Below, one piece after another: positions 21,242 through 32,475 of a DNA stretch of 64,000 nt (its first letter is position 1; each line of letters starts with the position of its first letter). The position numbers and the translations under genes were made by a program. The notes below the pieces were generated by a model. That model was not told the origin of the DNA. It did no database searches and saw only the letters and a program-made list of their open reading frames with translations. The stretch is from Epiperipatus broadwayi (Eukaryota; Onychophora; Udeonychophora; Euonychophora; Peripatidae), in assembly GCA_028023455.1 (NCBI GenBank), contig JAQFVV010006272.1, forward strand, positions 1,814,586 to 1,878,585, given 5' to 3'.

Positions 21242-23978
21242 TATTCGTAATTTCCATACCCTGCAATGCCCTGTATAACGTTTGTATGTGTGTATAATGT
21301 TTTTTATTTCTTCTGTTTTAAATTAATGAATATATATGTAGAATTTTTTTTCCTCGGGTTTGTACGCATATATATAATGTTTCTTTTAAATAACACGAAA
21401 TAATAGTTAGTTATACGTAAAAATTTTCTTTGAATTTGTTGCCGTGGAACGAATGTCATTTTTTTTTTAAAAAAAATTAGTACCCTGAGAAGTTTGTTTT
21501 AGTTTAACATATTTATAAAAAAATATAAGTATAATTTTTCCGAGTTTTGTTTCCTAATGTGAGCCAAATGTCATTTTTTTAAATTAATTAACAAGTTAAA
21601 TGTGTCATAAAGTAAATTTTTTTTTTTCCGAGTTTAGTATATATATGAAATGAATAATTTACAGTTAAAAAAGTTAACACTCCATTAGTTGTTTTTTTTG
21701 TGTGTGTGTGTGTGATTATAAAATGAGATTTTAGAGTTATAGCAAATTTTTTCTCCCCTAATGAGTAGTTTTGTCATGGCCAGTTCGCCATATTGTTGTT
21801 TTTGTCATATAAAGTATATAGCGTCAATGTGGCGGAAGTGTCAAATAAATACCCACCCGGCCTCCCTTAAAATAGCTTTCGTACTTTATGTTATTTAGTA
21901 TTGCTTAAATACAAGAAGTTTTGAAATAATAATGTTTTTTCGAAATATAGTGTATATTCGGTGTGTTAATATTTCAGTAAAAAAGTACAAATAGATAATA
22001 AAAGGTTTTTTTCTCTGTTTGTATAAATTTTTGTAAAGATCTAATAGATAACATTTTTTCTGTAATAAAATTTTTTTCTAAGATCAAAAAGTTTGATAAG
22101 TTCAAACTAACATGTGTCAGTCAACGTACGGTGTCAGCAAATATTTTTTTTCACGTTCTCTGTATTCGTTTCTTTAAATCAATAATTATAATCATGCAAA
22201 AAAATTTTTTTCTCACTCTTAAATATTTAGCAGTTACGTTTCCTAGCAAATAATATATAAAAATAAGTTGCACTTCAATAATAGCAAACTAAATTTTCAA
22301 CTTTATAAAAAGTAAATGTGTATGTTCGTTTTAATAAAGATATATATATAAGATATATTTTTGTATAACATATATGTCAGCCAACTTTAGTTAATTTTTT
22401 TTTTTCAAATTCGGATTATGCTATTGAATCATTTATTGGGTAACCATTAGGTGAAGACCCCTTTGAGTAACCGTTAAGTGAAGCCCTTGTTTTTTAGTGA
22501 TCATTTTTGGTGAAGACCACTTAGTAACCGTTTAGGTGAAGACCCCTTACACTTTAGAGTTTAGGATTGCTGAGTAGCCTGATATAATAGGCCAATGTCT
22601 GCAATCATTGCTTCCTTGTCATATTTGCGACCAGCGTTTACTAGCCTGAAATAATAGGAGTATGCGGTCTGCAATATGACATCTTTCTAATAAAATCATG
22701 TACATGACAATAAAAAAAATGTTTGTATAGGTATATCTGTTTGTATATTTATATGAAGTCATATATATGCTTATTTAATGTTGTACATATTCATATATAT
22801 GGGTGTATATGGTATACACTTCGTTATAGTTCGGTAAAACCCGTTTTTATATAAATGTTTTGTAAACAGTTTTTGATCTCAATGCGTGATTCTGTAAAAT
22901 TGCTTGATAATTGTTCATCTATTTCGGATTGTGATCAAAATGGTAGTTGGTTTCGATCCCAGGTTCATAATTCGGAGTGGAAGTTATCATGGGACTTTAT
23001 TTTTATTTTTTTTGTGTGTATATTTTGTTTTGTTAATCGTACTTTAGGCTGTTTAAATTGATTTTTTTGTGTGTCATGACCAAAATGGTAACTGGTTTCG
23101 AACCCAGGTCAGACAAGTTACCTTACTTAGTTGTTATATGTCTTAGACTTAATTAATATTGTCATTTAAAATACCATTTACTTATTCATGCAGAGATTTT
23201 TTTTGAAAGTGAAGTGAAAATCAAAATAAATTGTAATCGCATTAAACTTTATAAACCTTATCAATGTGTGCTTGGGTCATTATCCATTAATATGTATATT
23301 TGATATGGCCATTGTCTTGTCGACTGGCGCCCTTCTAAAATAAATTTGTTGGCAAGTGCAATCTCTCATATCGGATTACAAATAAAAAACCATAGGAGAT
23401 AGATGATCAAAATAAAAATGTATGTGTAGTGAGCCAAAATAATTTTTAAACATGACTTATGTATATTTTGCTCACATATTCCTTGATAAATATATATATA
23501 TATATATATACTTGTATATTAATGTAAATGCATTTTTTAATTGTTTCAGGTGTGAGAGAAAGCCAGGTCAAGCTGTAAGTGGGTTATTTTAATTATATTA
23601 ACATAGCAGTGACATTTTAATGAAATATGAAATATAAAGTAAAGTGAGGAGAATAATATGTAGTATAAATATTAAAAACAGACACGGCAGGATTTTTTTT
23701 TTTTTTCATGTACACACAGATACATATAGGCATAGGTTTAAGATAGGACCTCGTGAGGTAGGCAAAGTTAATTTTTGAAAACATATAAATAAAACAGATA
23801 GTTGGAACTTAGAATACTGACTTATTTTAGAAAGAAGTAAAATTTTTTTGATATACAGAAGGATATAGCTCCTAGATACACGTGATATAATATACTTATC
23901 TAGTTTATAAAAGACTAAAATATGTTTTAGAAATAAGGTGTGTTTGTTGTCTAGCAAAATAGCCAATAGTAGGCAAAA
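21242..23978 (+). other. Long leader of element 2 with iterated motifs and splice sites
   Basis: A 2.7-kb non-coding leader between primer site and ORF. At 22438-22550, four imperfect copies of GTAACC(A/G)TTAGGTGAAGACC occur. At 22570-22680, two copies of TAGCCTGA(T/A)ATAATAGG...TCTGCAAT occur. At 22937-22965 and 23080-23110 the motif AAAATGGTA(G/A)(T/C)TGGTTTCGA(T/A)CCCAGGT is found twice. A strong acceptor (TTGTTTCAG) and donor (CT/GTAAGT) define a possible 25-nt exon at 23550-23574, and CTAG at 23951-23954 is a possible final acceptor 24 bases before the ORF. Confidence 0.6.
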
Positions 23979-24806
23979 ATGGAGGAACAGAAGAGAGGTG
24001 AAGTTTATAAGTCAATATGTACTCATAATGATCAAGAGTATAACTTGGAAGATCTCATCAAAGAAATGAGAGACGAAAATGAAATGATGATGAACATGTT
24101 CCAAGAATTCATGAATATTACATTGCAAAGATTGAACCGTTTGGAGGCACATATGGAACTCCATCAAGAACAGAGTATTGTAACAGAAGCATCACCAGAA
24201 GATGATACTCAAAATCAAGACGACACTGATATGAAATCCTCGAGTGATTATGAAACAGGCGAAGCCACTCACCAGTCAGATTTCTCTGGACAAATGAATG
24301 AGGAGAGTAAAAAAACAAATGATCAACAGCTGCTGAACCAAATCCAGGTGCAACAAGACAGTGAAATCTTTACTGTGACAGTAATCAAGAATATAACTCC
24401 TGTGGCAAAGATTAGCAACATAAAATATTTTGGAGAGGAACTGGGTAGGAACCCTAGATACCACCTTGATAGCGTGAAAATTTGTCTCCAAGTCCAGAAC
24501 ATGACTGAGCAAGAAAAGAAGGCAAGGGATAAATTAAGATGCATGGCTCGGCATCGCAAGAATCGAAACCGGCAATATAAATTCAGGAAAGGAAACCAAG
24601 CATGGCTAAGAGACCTTAAGCCAAGTAGTAAAGCATGGAGGAAAGTTAAAAAGTTCTTCCCAATATATAAAGGTCCATATGCATTAAAAAAGAAGTGTGG
24701 AGAAAATGCTTTTCAGTTGAAAGATAGTCATAGCATACAAAGACGGTATAATGCTCCAAACATAAAACCTTGCATACCACTGAACCCCGGAAAATTTAGA
24801 AAGTAA
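23979..24806 (+). CDS. Gag N-terminus fused to integrase C-terminal tail
   Basis: 275 codons from ATG (AAAAATGGAG) to TAA. Residues about 1-60 are an acidic coiled-coil start (NLEDLIKEMRDENEMMMNMF); 60-140 are polar. Residues 143-170 (PVAKISNIKYFGEE...NPRYHLDSVK) resemble the opening of a gag capsid domain. From about residue 185 the sequence switches to the C-terminus of a Ty3/gypsy-type integrase: RNRQYKFRKGNQAWLRD, then SSKAWRKVKKFFPIYKGPYAL, then GENAFQLKD and RRYNAPNIKP (the GPF/Y-like module). Everything between, including protease, RT, RNase H and the HHCC and DDE integrase core, is gone, yet the junction stays in frame. Expect an RNA- or DNA-binding product at best. Confidence 0.75.
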   Translation: MEEQKRGEVYKSICTHNDQEYNLEDLIKEMRDENEMMMNMFQEFMNITLQRLNRLEAHMELHQEQSIVTEASPEDDTQNQDDTDMKSSSDYETGEATHQSDFSGQMNEESKKTNDQQLLNQIQVQQDSEIFTVTVIKNITPVAKISNIKYFGEELGRNPRYHLDSVKICLQVQNMTEQEKKARDKLRCMARHRKNRNRQYKFRKGNQAWLRDLKPSSKAWRKVKKFFPIYKGPYALKKKCGENAFQLKDSHSIQRRYNAPNIKPCIPLNPGKFRK

Positions 24807-25047
24807 AAAGATAAATATAACTTGTTAGACTAAAAACAACACAGACTCGATTTAAGATACAGGAGATTGAATTATGGATAAACCGTTAGTTATATAGTAA
24901 AAGAAAGAAAGATTGTTAGTCAGTAACAAATTAAATATTACAGCAAATAAAGAGTAGGCTTGAACTCACCTGGCACAAAATTTTTACCTCTGACCTGAAG
25001 CAACAGCATTTTTTTACCATTTTTTTTGCTCACTAACTATTGGGAAA
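24807..25047 (+). other. 3' untranslated end of element 2 with PPT position
   Basis: Short AT-rich segment ending ATTGGGAAA directly before the 3' LTR TGAAGC. The purine run GGGAAA is a short, weak polypurine-tract candidate. Confidence 0.45.
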
Positions 25048-27048
25048 TGAAGCAATGGATCTGAAGTCCAATCCATGCTTCACAGCCTCCTATAAACTTA
25101 ATTAGTATTGTAGGCCTGAATTAAGTTTATAATCCAATATCAGCAGGGTTTTGCATTTAAATATTTTGTTTTAAATACTCCATTCTAAGATTAGATTTCT
25201 GTTAATAAAAATTACTAGTAAAATCTATTAGTCAAACATATATATACGTCAAGCGTATATATATGAGTTAATGCAAAATTCTGCTGAAATAAAATGCTTA
25301 TTTTATTAAAAGGAATAAGAATGTATTTTTCTTTTTAAATCTTGTTAAAATATTTAGTATGATTTGATTTTGAGATAAGCCCACCAACATTTTCTAAAAG
25401 AATGTATATTTTTAATTAATTAGCCCATTCAAGGCAAATTAAAGATGGCCTTCTCTTTCTTTTTTAATTAATAAAATTCAAAGTTTAAAGAAAAAAATTT
25501 AGAGTAAAAAAGTAAAGGTTATTTTTAGAAAATGTTACCTTGAAACCAAGGAGCATGGAGGCTTATCAAGATCTAAGACCATACAAACAATAGAAGGTAG
25601 CTGACAAAGAGGGTATAAATAGAAGTGAGAACAAAAGACTTGGTTATTCAGAGTTTTCTTGCTGGCATTCAGATTTCTCTTTGGAGAACTCTTTCAGATT
25701 TTGCTTATTCAGATTTTATTCCAAAAAGTTATACAACTGTCGTCTTCAAAATCATGGAGAAGTTTGAACATGCTCAAGCTAAAAGTCATATGAATTTGAT
25801 GGATTCTACTATGCTTGGCTAGGCAAATAAATAGCTTTGCCTATCGCCGAGGTTCCTAAATACCATCAAAATGCCTTAGTATCCACTCAATAGTCATCTG
25901 AACTCTGTGCCAGATCTGTAGAACTTTTCATAAAAGCATGCTACTTATATCCATTTTCCTTGTCCGGACAAATACTTATCGACGGTTAGATCAAGTCACA
26001 AACGCTGTAGGAAACATGACCAAGGTACCAGGACGGTAACCATATCTCTCCATTGGACTATTTACTTTCTACCCTTTTGATAATACCTTTTAAATTGCAT
26101 TATTGTATTATATTTTTGAATTGTTTGATTTAATGATATTTATAACGTAATTATTTCTTTCGACTAGCCTTAGATATATATATGTGTGATTATCTATCTA
26201 TATTTAACCCTTTTTCCTTCGCTATTCTTCATTACTAACATGTATAAATATTTTGTATTCCATTGCGGTTAAGTTTAAAAGTTAACTTTTTTTCATTTAA
26301 AATCTCTTTCCAATTTTATTTATGTTTCTAAATTCCATACGAGTAAGTTTCCTTTGTTTGCCAACTTGATCTCCTCGATAATGCCTCTTTTGTCCGCCAC
26401 TAGCTTATTACGTATATCAGATTTAGCTATATATGTTTTAAATAATTTTTAAACTCTGTTTCTAGCGCAAAGCAATTTGAAAATGCTTTGTGAAAGATTT
26501 TTATTATTGTACTTTATCGAGGAGACTCGAGTTGACAATTTTATTAAAATTGGGAAGAAAAGACTTAGACCGCAAAAATATTATATCGTTTAATCTGTTT
26601 TCATTGTCTAATTAGTTTTCCATTAATTTAGGGGAATAGCGGAGGCCATTAAATCATTATTCATATATTAAAGTTATTAATTAAATATCTATTATTTAAC
26701 TAAAAAACTTCAGTTTTCTAATTTTATTTTAATGTTTTATTGTTACTTTTCCAATGATCCAGGCATGCAAAACACACATTTCTTAGTACTTTTGCACATT
26801 TAACTATTTAGCTCCGTAGGTGTTCCCGTCCATGTCTCTACCTCTGTTGCTAAGCTTTGTGGCCGGTGAGAAAATAATTTATGTGTGTCTCAGATAATGT
26901 TGTTTGTTTGTAATTAGCCTCGAGAATAGGCAAATAGGGCAAAGGTGATAGTATTCTTGATTTAATATCTCGCGTATGGATGGCCTTGAGGTACTTTCGT
27001 CTAGTATTCGAACTGGGTTAAACCAACATACATCATCTGACTGTCACA
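25048..27048 (+). repeat. 3' LTR of element 2
   Basis: 2001 bp, without the Penelope insert. It starts TGAAGCAATGGATCTGAAG and contains GGGTATAAATAG near 25611. The insert site of the other LTR is intact here at about 25807/25808. It ends CTGTCACA, then runs into (AT)n. Confidence 0.85.
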
Positions 27049-27275
27049 ATATATATATATAATATCAAATGAAATAAGTATAATAATCACAATATTCTAG
27101 AATATTAAAAAATTCAATATGCCTATGTAAAATAAAATTAGAATTTTCACTATAACCACTTTACAACATTTTATGTCATAATAAGATTTACATTTACTAA
27201 AGATTTTATTATTTTACATAGGTATTTTAAATTTTTTTATATTTATTTTATAATATTTTGATTAATATATATATA

Positions 27276-27890
27276 TTGTAATGGGATAGACATTCTGGAT
27301 GTTTGGAATGAAGGCAATTGTACCTGGGGTGATTGAAAAATCATCATCAACTCCAGTCAACAGTTAATGTTTCAAATGTATGAGATATAAAATAAATTAA
27401 AGTAAAAAAATATTAAGTAAACTTAATAATTAAAAATAAATTTTATATATCAAGAGATGTTATATTATCACATGAGCATGAAAGATCACTCTGAGAGGTC
27501 ATTGAAACACCCTTCAGCGCAACTATAAATACCATTATACATCAACCAGCATTATTAATATAAGAGTAAAAATCAATATAAGTAGTACTCATCATTATAA
27601 GTGATTAAACATGAAATAAACCGATTTCAACAATACAAAAAATAAATCAACAGTCAATCTTGTGACTGGATTTGAAATGGGTCTGCTGTAAACGAGGCTA
27701 ACTATTGAGCTATTGCCAGCTTGGGGCAATTATTTAACCATTAATTTGGAGGCACAAACTAAATGCTCATCCATCTGAATACATAATAAAAAATCAAAAT
27801 AAGTGCTAGGACATTAAACATGCTGATCATCATCAATGCTCTGGCCAGTTACTACAATTAATGCACTGGCCAACTATAAACTTCACTTCT
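27276..27890 (-). repeat. Dispersed SINE-like repeat, copy 2, tRNA-derived core
   Basis: Starts TGTAATGGGATAG next to (AT)n and matches copy 1 at 12880-13320 in patches. On the minus strand at about 27735-27660 a tRNA-like core reads AATAGCTCAATAGTTAGCC (box A-like) and, about 35 bases on, ATTTCAAATCC (box B-like). This is the Pol III promoter layout of tRNA-derived SINEs. On the higher-coordinate side, the two-fold CTGGCCA(G/A)...GCATT motif is shared by both copies. Confidence 0.6.
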
Positions 27891-29748
27891 AAGAGTAAAC
27901 TAAAATAAAATGTAGTGCCTGAGCTTTAAAGAGTATTCTCTTTCGCACCAACCAGGATGATAATTGATTGTGTCTGGATGCACTAATATACATCTCCATT
28001 CATATATCAGACTGTTATTGCATGAATGTAGCTCAGAGAACATAAGCTCTATTATTCTATGTGACCAAGAGATGATGGAAACAGATATTTTAAAAATATT
28101 TAGAATGACTGAAATAATTTTCATAATTGAACACAAGTTTATTAACAATAAAAAAATGATCTCAAGTTCTAAAATAAGGTTATGTATATCAATGAAGCCT
28201 TCTGATTTTCATTAACATACAATAACAACAAATTGTCACATTGTGATTTATATGTGTGATTTACAAAGTTCAAGTTATTACATTGTTTTACATATGTGTA
28301 CCAATATTTCAAATAAGTCAGTACAGACATGTGGCTTAGTATATGTTTGAATTTATCAAAATAATAAAATTATTAAAAATGTATTTCATAATAAATTCTA
28401 TTTGAAAACTATACATAAAATTCACACATGTGTATCTATGAACATGTAAATGATATGAATTAATATTAGTCTCTTTTTTTTTTCAGTCAATAAAAGTATT
28501 TTCTTTTTCCTTTTTTTTTTAAAAAAAATAGTCAATTTTTTGACAGGTAACTCAAAAGTTTTTTTTTATGACAGGTTATTCTCAATTAATTAATTACATC
28601 TTTAAATTAATCTAAAAAATATTTTTGATGTCCTCTGTTTTTTCAAAATAAATTGTCCATGATTCAAGTATTACTTTTAGATTTTAATTCAATTCAAGCA
28701 AAATCATTTTCTTGTTATCTTTTAAAATATATAGATTTTTAAATCTCAAAAAAATTATTTAAAATTTCATTCTCTTTATATATAATGCTACTCACTATTG
28801 TATATACATTTAGCTGTGCTTCTCTTTGTGAGTTGGTCTTGGTGAGACAGGTATAATCAAGGATTTTCATAATCAGGTATGTTGGCATTCTCCGTTCTGT
28901 CTAGGGCTTGATCTGCTTCAGGTCAGCAAACTGTCTTCTAGAACACATTTGTACAGGTTAATTGACCCAATTTAAGTTGTTCCCAGTTTTCAAGTGAATC
29001 AAAACTCTAGTATGTAGAACTAGAAAACTGCTCACTGTTGGATCTCCTGGCTTAACTTCAGCTACATCTTCATGGGAGCTATTTTTATAACACTTCAAAC
29101 TCCAATTCTGCTAGCCAACTGCTTCACAAAAATATTATGACAAAAACTGTCTTCAAAAATTACTATCCAAACTTTGCAGCTAACTTATTTGGTCACTTCT
29201 CAAAATATTAAAACCACTCTACTAGTCAGCTCTCACAAAAACTGCAAGCCAAATTTTTATTAGACCTTTTCTAAAATCATTTTGAAGTGATAAAAACACC
29301 TTCATTGAAAACAGATGTTTTTATCTCTCTAATCCCTTATCTTGATTAAAATCAATTTTAATCTTTTCAAATCACAACTTTAAAATTTTACCAAAGGTAT
29401 GATCTACATGTTTTTATTCTCCTCAAATCACTTTTAATTAAAAGCTATTTTGGGGATTTTTAATCTACAAAAATTTTTAAAAATAGATAAAGAAATGTAT
29501 ATAAGCATTAATGAAAAGATTTTCAAAGATATTTTTACAATTATCAGTAGACATGCTTGTTTTTAAATTTCAAAATCAGAATTACAAATAATAATACAAT
29601 ATTTATTAGTCCTTTTTTTAATATTTATTTCATAATAAAATTCTGTTTTAAATTCAAAATTATTTAACCCTTTATGGAATTATTATTCAGTGACTTTAGA
29701 AAATATTTACCAAAAATTTTTGTGTTTATTTCTACTTTTCCTCTACTT
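27891..29748. other. AT-rich stretch, no confirmed gene
   Basis: A minus-strand open frame at 28148-27900 preceded by an acceptor-like TTATTTCAG at about 28109 has protein-like composition, but its phase does not fit the neighbouring CTC1 exon and no family was recognised. 28800-29230 is less AT-rich without a coding signal. Confidence 0.4.
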
Positions 29749-30507
29749 TGAGCTTCAATGTAATAAAAATATAATAGCTAAATGGCTGATGTTTTATTAT
29801 AATAACAAGTACTTTCCTCAGAGCTTCTTGCTCAAATCATAAGAATGTGTTTGGTGAGATTTAAAAGCATTATTTTTTTTTCTCCTCATTTTCGAATTCT
29901 ATTGGTTGAGAAGTTCTAAAAATATTTTATCTTCCAATATCTTTTTCCAAATATTGTTAATTTTCTTTAATTCACCCTTTTCATTTATGTTACTAGGCCT
30001 TTTAAAAATATCTAGCTTCCCTTAGCAGTCTCTGGTAATATTTTTCAATTTTTGCCAGAATGTGCTTTAATAAAATTGATGACATAGTTACTTCATTTAA
30101 TGTGTGAATAAATGACTGATGAATTACATTTTTCTCTATCAAATTGTGTTCTTCCTTTATTTTTCTTTAAATTATCTAACCAAATCATCAATTTTTATAA
30201 AACACATATTCCTGGAAAAATTGAACATTATGACCAGATTGCTAAGGGAAGCTATTGAGAGTTTTTTAAAAGGCTTAGGAGCATAAATGAAATTGTGAAT
30301 TAATGAAAATTAACAATGAAAAAAGCTATTGGATAATACTTTTTAACACTTCCCAACCAATAGAACTTGAGAATGAAGAGAGAATAACAAAGAAAAATAA
30401 TAATTTTAAATCTCACACAGAATGAAGACACTCTGAGAAAAGTACATGTTATTGTACTGAATTGTCAGCTATTTAACTATTATATTTTTACTGCACGAAA
30501 GCTCCCA
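29749..30507. repeat. Long inverted repeat (arms about 330 bp)
   Basis: Left arm 29749-30085 pairs with right arm 30184-30507 around a spacer of about 100 bp. Matching landmarks: GCTTCCCTTAGCA at left near 30017 with its reverse complement near 30240; TCTATTGGTTGAGAAGTTCT near 29897 with AGAACTTGAGAATGA near 30374; GTGAGATTTAAAA near 29857 with the complementary TTTTAAATCTCAC near 30407. Identity is perhaps 75-80% by eye. It encodes nothing obvious. A foldback transposon relic or inverted duplication is likely. Confidence 0.75.
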
Positions 30508-31921
30508 GAAATAATACTATGAATATATATTACAATGGTCAGGTGGAGACTTTCCCTATCTGCCATACTAGGGTGCCATAGAAGCTAGAAATTTTATAAA
30601 GTAGGCAGATACATAGGGTAAAGTTCAATTTTTATTTGACTGATAGCCCTAGCCACTAGCTCATGGAGAAGCCGAGTTTTATAATATAACATTTCAAACT
30701 TATTTTTAATTATCTATTTCAAAATATTATTAATATAAAATAATAAGTCACTGCCAGCACTAATAAGACAAACATTTATTATACACATAACATATATTAA
30801 AACAGATTTGAGGATTAAATACTTTATTTAACATTAGATAGATTTAAATCCTGATATTTATCTTAATATGCACAGATGGATGAAATTTTATATAATTTAA
30901 TATTTTCATATTGTGTTAGCGCATTTAAAGTATCTCAAATCATTTAACCTCAGACTAAAAGTTCGCACTTAAACCAATGCTAGCTTACTAATATATTGAT
31001 GTGATCAATGCAAAATGAAGGTATGCTGACAGGAATGTGCATCTGTAGCATCATATCATTAAAGAAATAATGACCATCATGTACAGAAATGTGCATCTGT
31101 CTGGTGAGGTAATCATTTGGAAATATATATTTGACATGATCTTACTGCCCAACCAGAGTGTAAGGAGATTAATGGTATAGGAAATATGTCTATGACCATT
31201 GGCAACATGATGGCTACACTTTTGGGCTATGCATTCAAGTGGGTACTATGCCCTGTATGCTAACGCAGCACTAGCGAATGAGAATCCAATGCGCCTCCTC
31301 AGATTACATTGACATTAAAATCCCATACATCCCTCCACCAGATCAATTCAATTACGAAACAATTAGCCCAAAATTAAACCTACATAATCTTAATGAGCCA
31401 TGTAGCCATCTACATTCAACTATAAAATTATTAATTTAGTTTAACAAAAATGAAAATGATTTATGGCAAACATGTTATACATAAAAAATATTAATATATA
31501 ATTTAGAGATTCTTTTGCTTGTCAGATAAGAGCTTATTGAGAAGTTACATTTAGGTTGACTAATAGAGTTTAAGTTAGCTATTTAAAAGTCATATTGCAT
31601 TCAAAAGTTTTATATTTCCCATGGTATATCTTAATGAATCCTCTGGATTATGGCACATTTATTGAAGTCCATCCTAGCTACAACCTTTTTATAAATTGTT
31701 CTCATTTGAGATAAAACCACTCCTTGCCATTTATTCAGGAACTGTCACTCGAGAAGCTGTCTCACTCGATGCAAATAAAAAAACAAAATCTATTATGAGA
31801 CCCCTATATCGTGGAGTCTGCAATAAAGCTACAAAATGTTAAGCAGCCACCACTACTCAATCAATAATCTTTTTTCTATATTCATTCTTCCTTTCTTTTT
31901 ATAGTATTACACATCTCTTAC
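30508..31921. other. Unresolved intronic sequence
   Basis: A less AT-rich patch at 30900-31340 contains two copies of (A/T)CAG(A/G)AATGTGCATCTGT about 60 bp apart. No ORF, tRNA core or terminal repeats could be defined. Confidence 0.45.
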
Positions 31922-32016
31922 ACATGGATCACTCCTGAAATTGCTCCGATCTTATTCGCCATGATAGTTTTCCTTTCTGGATGGTGTTTATTGGTATCTT
32001 CATTGGCCAGTTTGCT
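31922..32016 (-). CDS. CTC1: CTC1 exon following the OB-fold exon
   Basis: 95 bp, phase 0 to 2. Acceptor: GTTTCCCACTTTAG. Donor: CCATGT/GTAAGAG. The peptide begins SKLANEDTNKHHPERKTIM and ends NKIGAISGVIHV. Directly after the previous exon's NVHNLKSEQK it aligns with the human block that follows LQDVHLL and contains RRPVLAP...RGAV, judged from memory (RKTIMANKIGAI against RRPVLAPCLRGAV). Phase fits the 44569-44733 exon, so these may be neighbours across a 12.5-kb intron. Confidence 0.55.
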
Positions 32017-32199
32017 CTAAAGTGGGAAACACCATAATCTTAAATTTTTTATCTCTTATCTGACTTTCAATCGTTTAAATGCCCCAAGGGCCTGATTGCT
32101 TTACATTATTACATTTTATTAGAAAAATCATTTCCATCCTGCTAATTTAAAAATAACTTCAAAATACATTAACAACTTTTATAGTTCTTTTACCTTAAA

Positions 32200-32222
32200 A
32201 TCCAATCTTGGGGGGGGGGGGG
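32200..32222. repeat. Homopolymer G tract
   Basis: Fourteen or so G residues within AT-rich DNA. Similar C tracts occur at about 36076 and 50990. Confidence 0.9.
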
Positions 32223-32399
32223 GATTTTTTAACTTTCCTTATTGCATTCTTTTAACTTTAAATAATTTAATCACACTCCCATCTGTGCATTTTATATCTC
32301 TATTATTTGAAGTTTATTTATTTTCTTTTATATATATATATATCAATTTTATTTACGAATCTTTTTTTATATTTTCAGTTTGAAATGATATAATGGCAT

Positions 32400-32475
32400 A
32401 TGTAAACCATTACAATCAATATATATATATATATGTAAACCATTACAATAATATATATATATATATATATATAAT
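32400..32475. repeat. Repeated GTAAACCATTACAAT plus (AT)n
   Basis: GTAAACCATTACAAT occurs twice, each time followed by an AT run, mirroring the CCATTACA/(AT)n edge at 12816. It borders the 3' end of the second LINE copy. Confidence 0.75.

Larger units (their letters stand above)
18252..27048 (+). mobile_element. LTR element 2, internally deleted, with nested Penelope fragment
   Basis: Direct repeats of about 2 kb (18252-21199 minus a 971-bp insert, and 25048-27048) enclose a 3.85-kb interior. The repeats begin TGAAGCAATGG and share the end CTGTCACA. Each carries the same TATA box at an equivalent place. A degenerate tRNA-Lys-like primer site lies just inside the 5' LTR. The flanking ATAT on both sides could be a 4-bp duplication but is uninformative in an AT run. 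The only long ORF (23979-24806) is a gag/integrase-tail fusion, so the element lacks all enzymes. LTR divergence is visibly higher than in the first element. Confidence 0.85.

Noticed and set aside
22941-22965. Primer-binding site candidate TGGTAGTTGGTTTCGATCCC
   Set aside because: Too far from the LTR and, read as a tRNA 3' end, six bases too short between T-loop and CCA.
23980-24806. Reading the ORF as a complete cellular gene
   Set aside because: The integrase-tail module and position between LTRs identify it as a deleted retroelement product.
27900-28148. Minus-strand ORF as a CTC1 exon
   Set aside because: The acceptor phase does not fit the 31922-32016 exon and no CTC1 similarity was seen.
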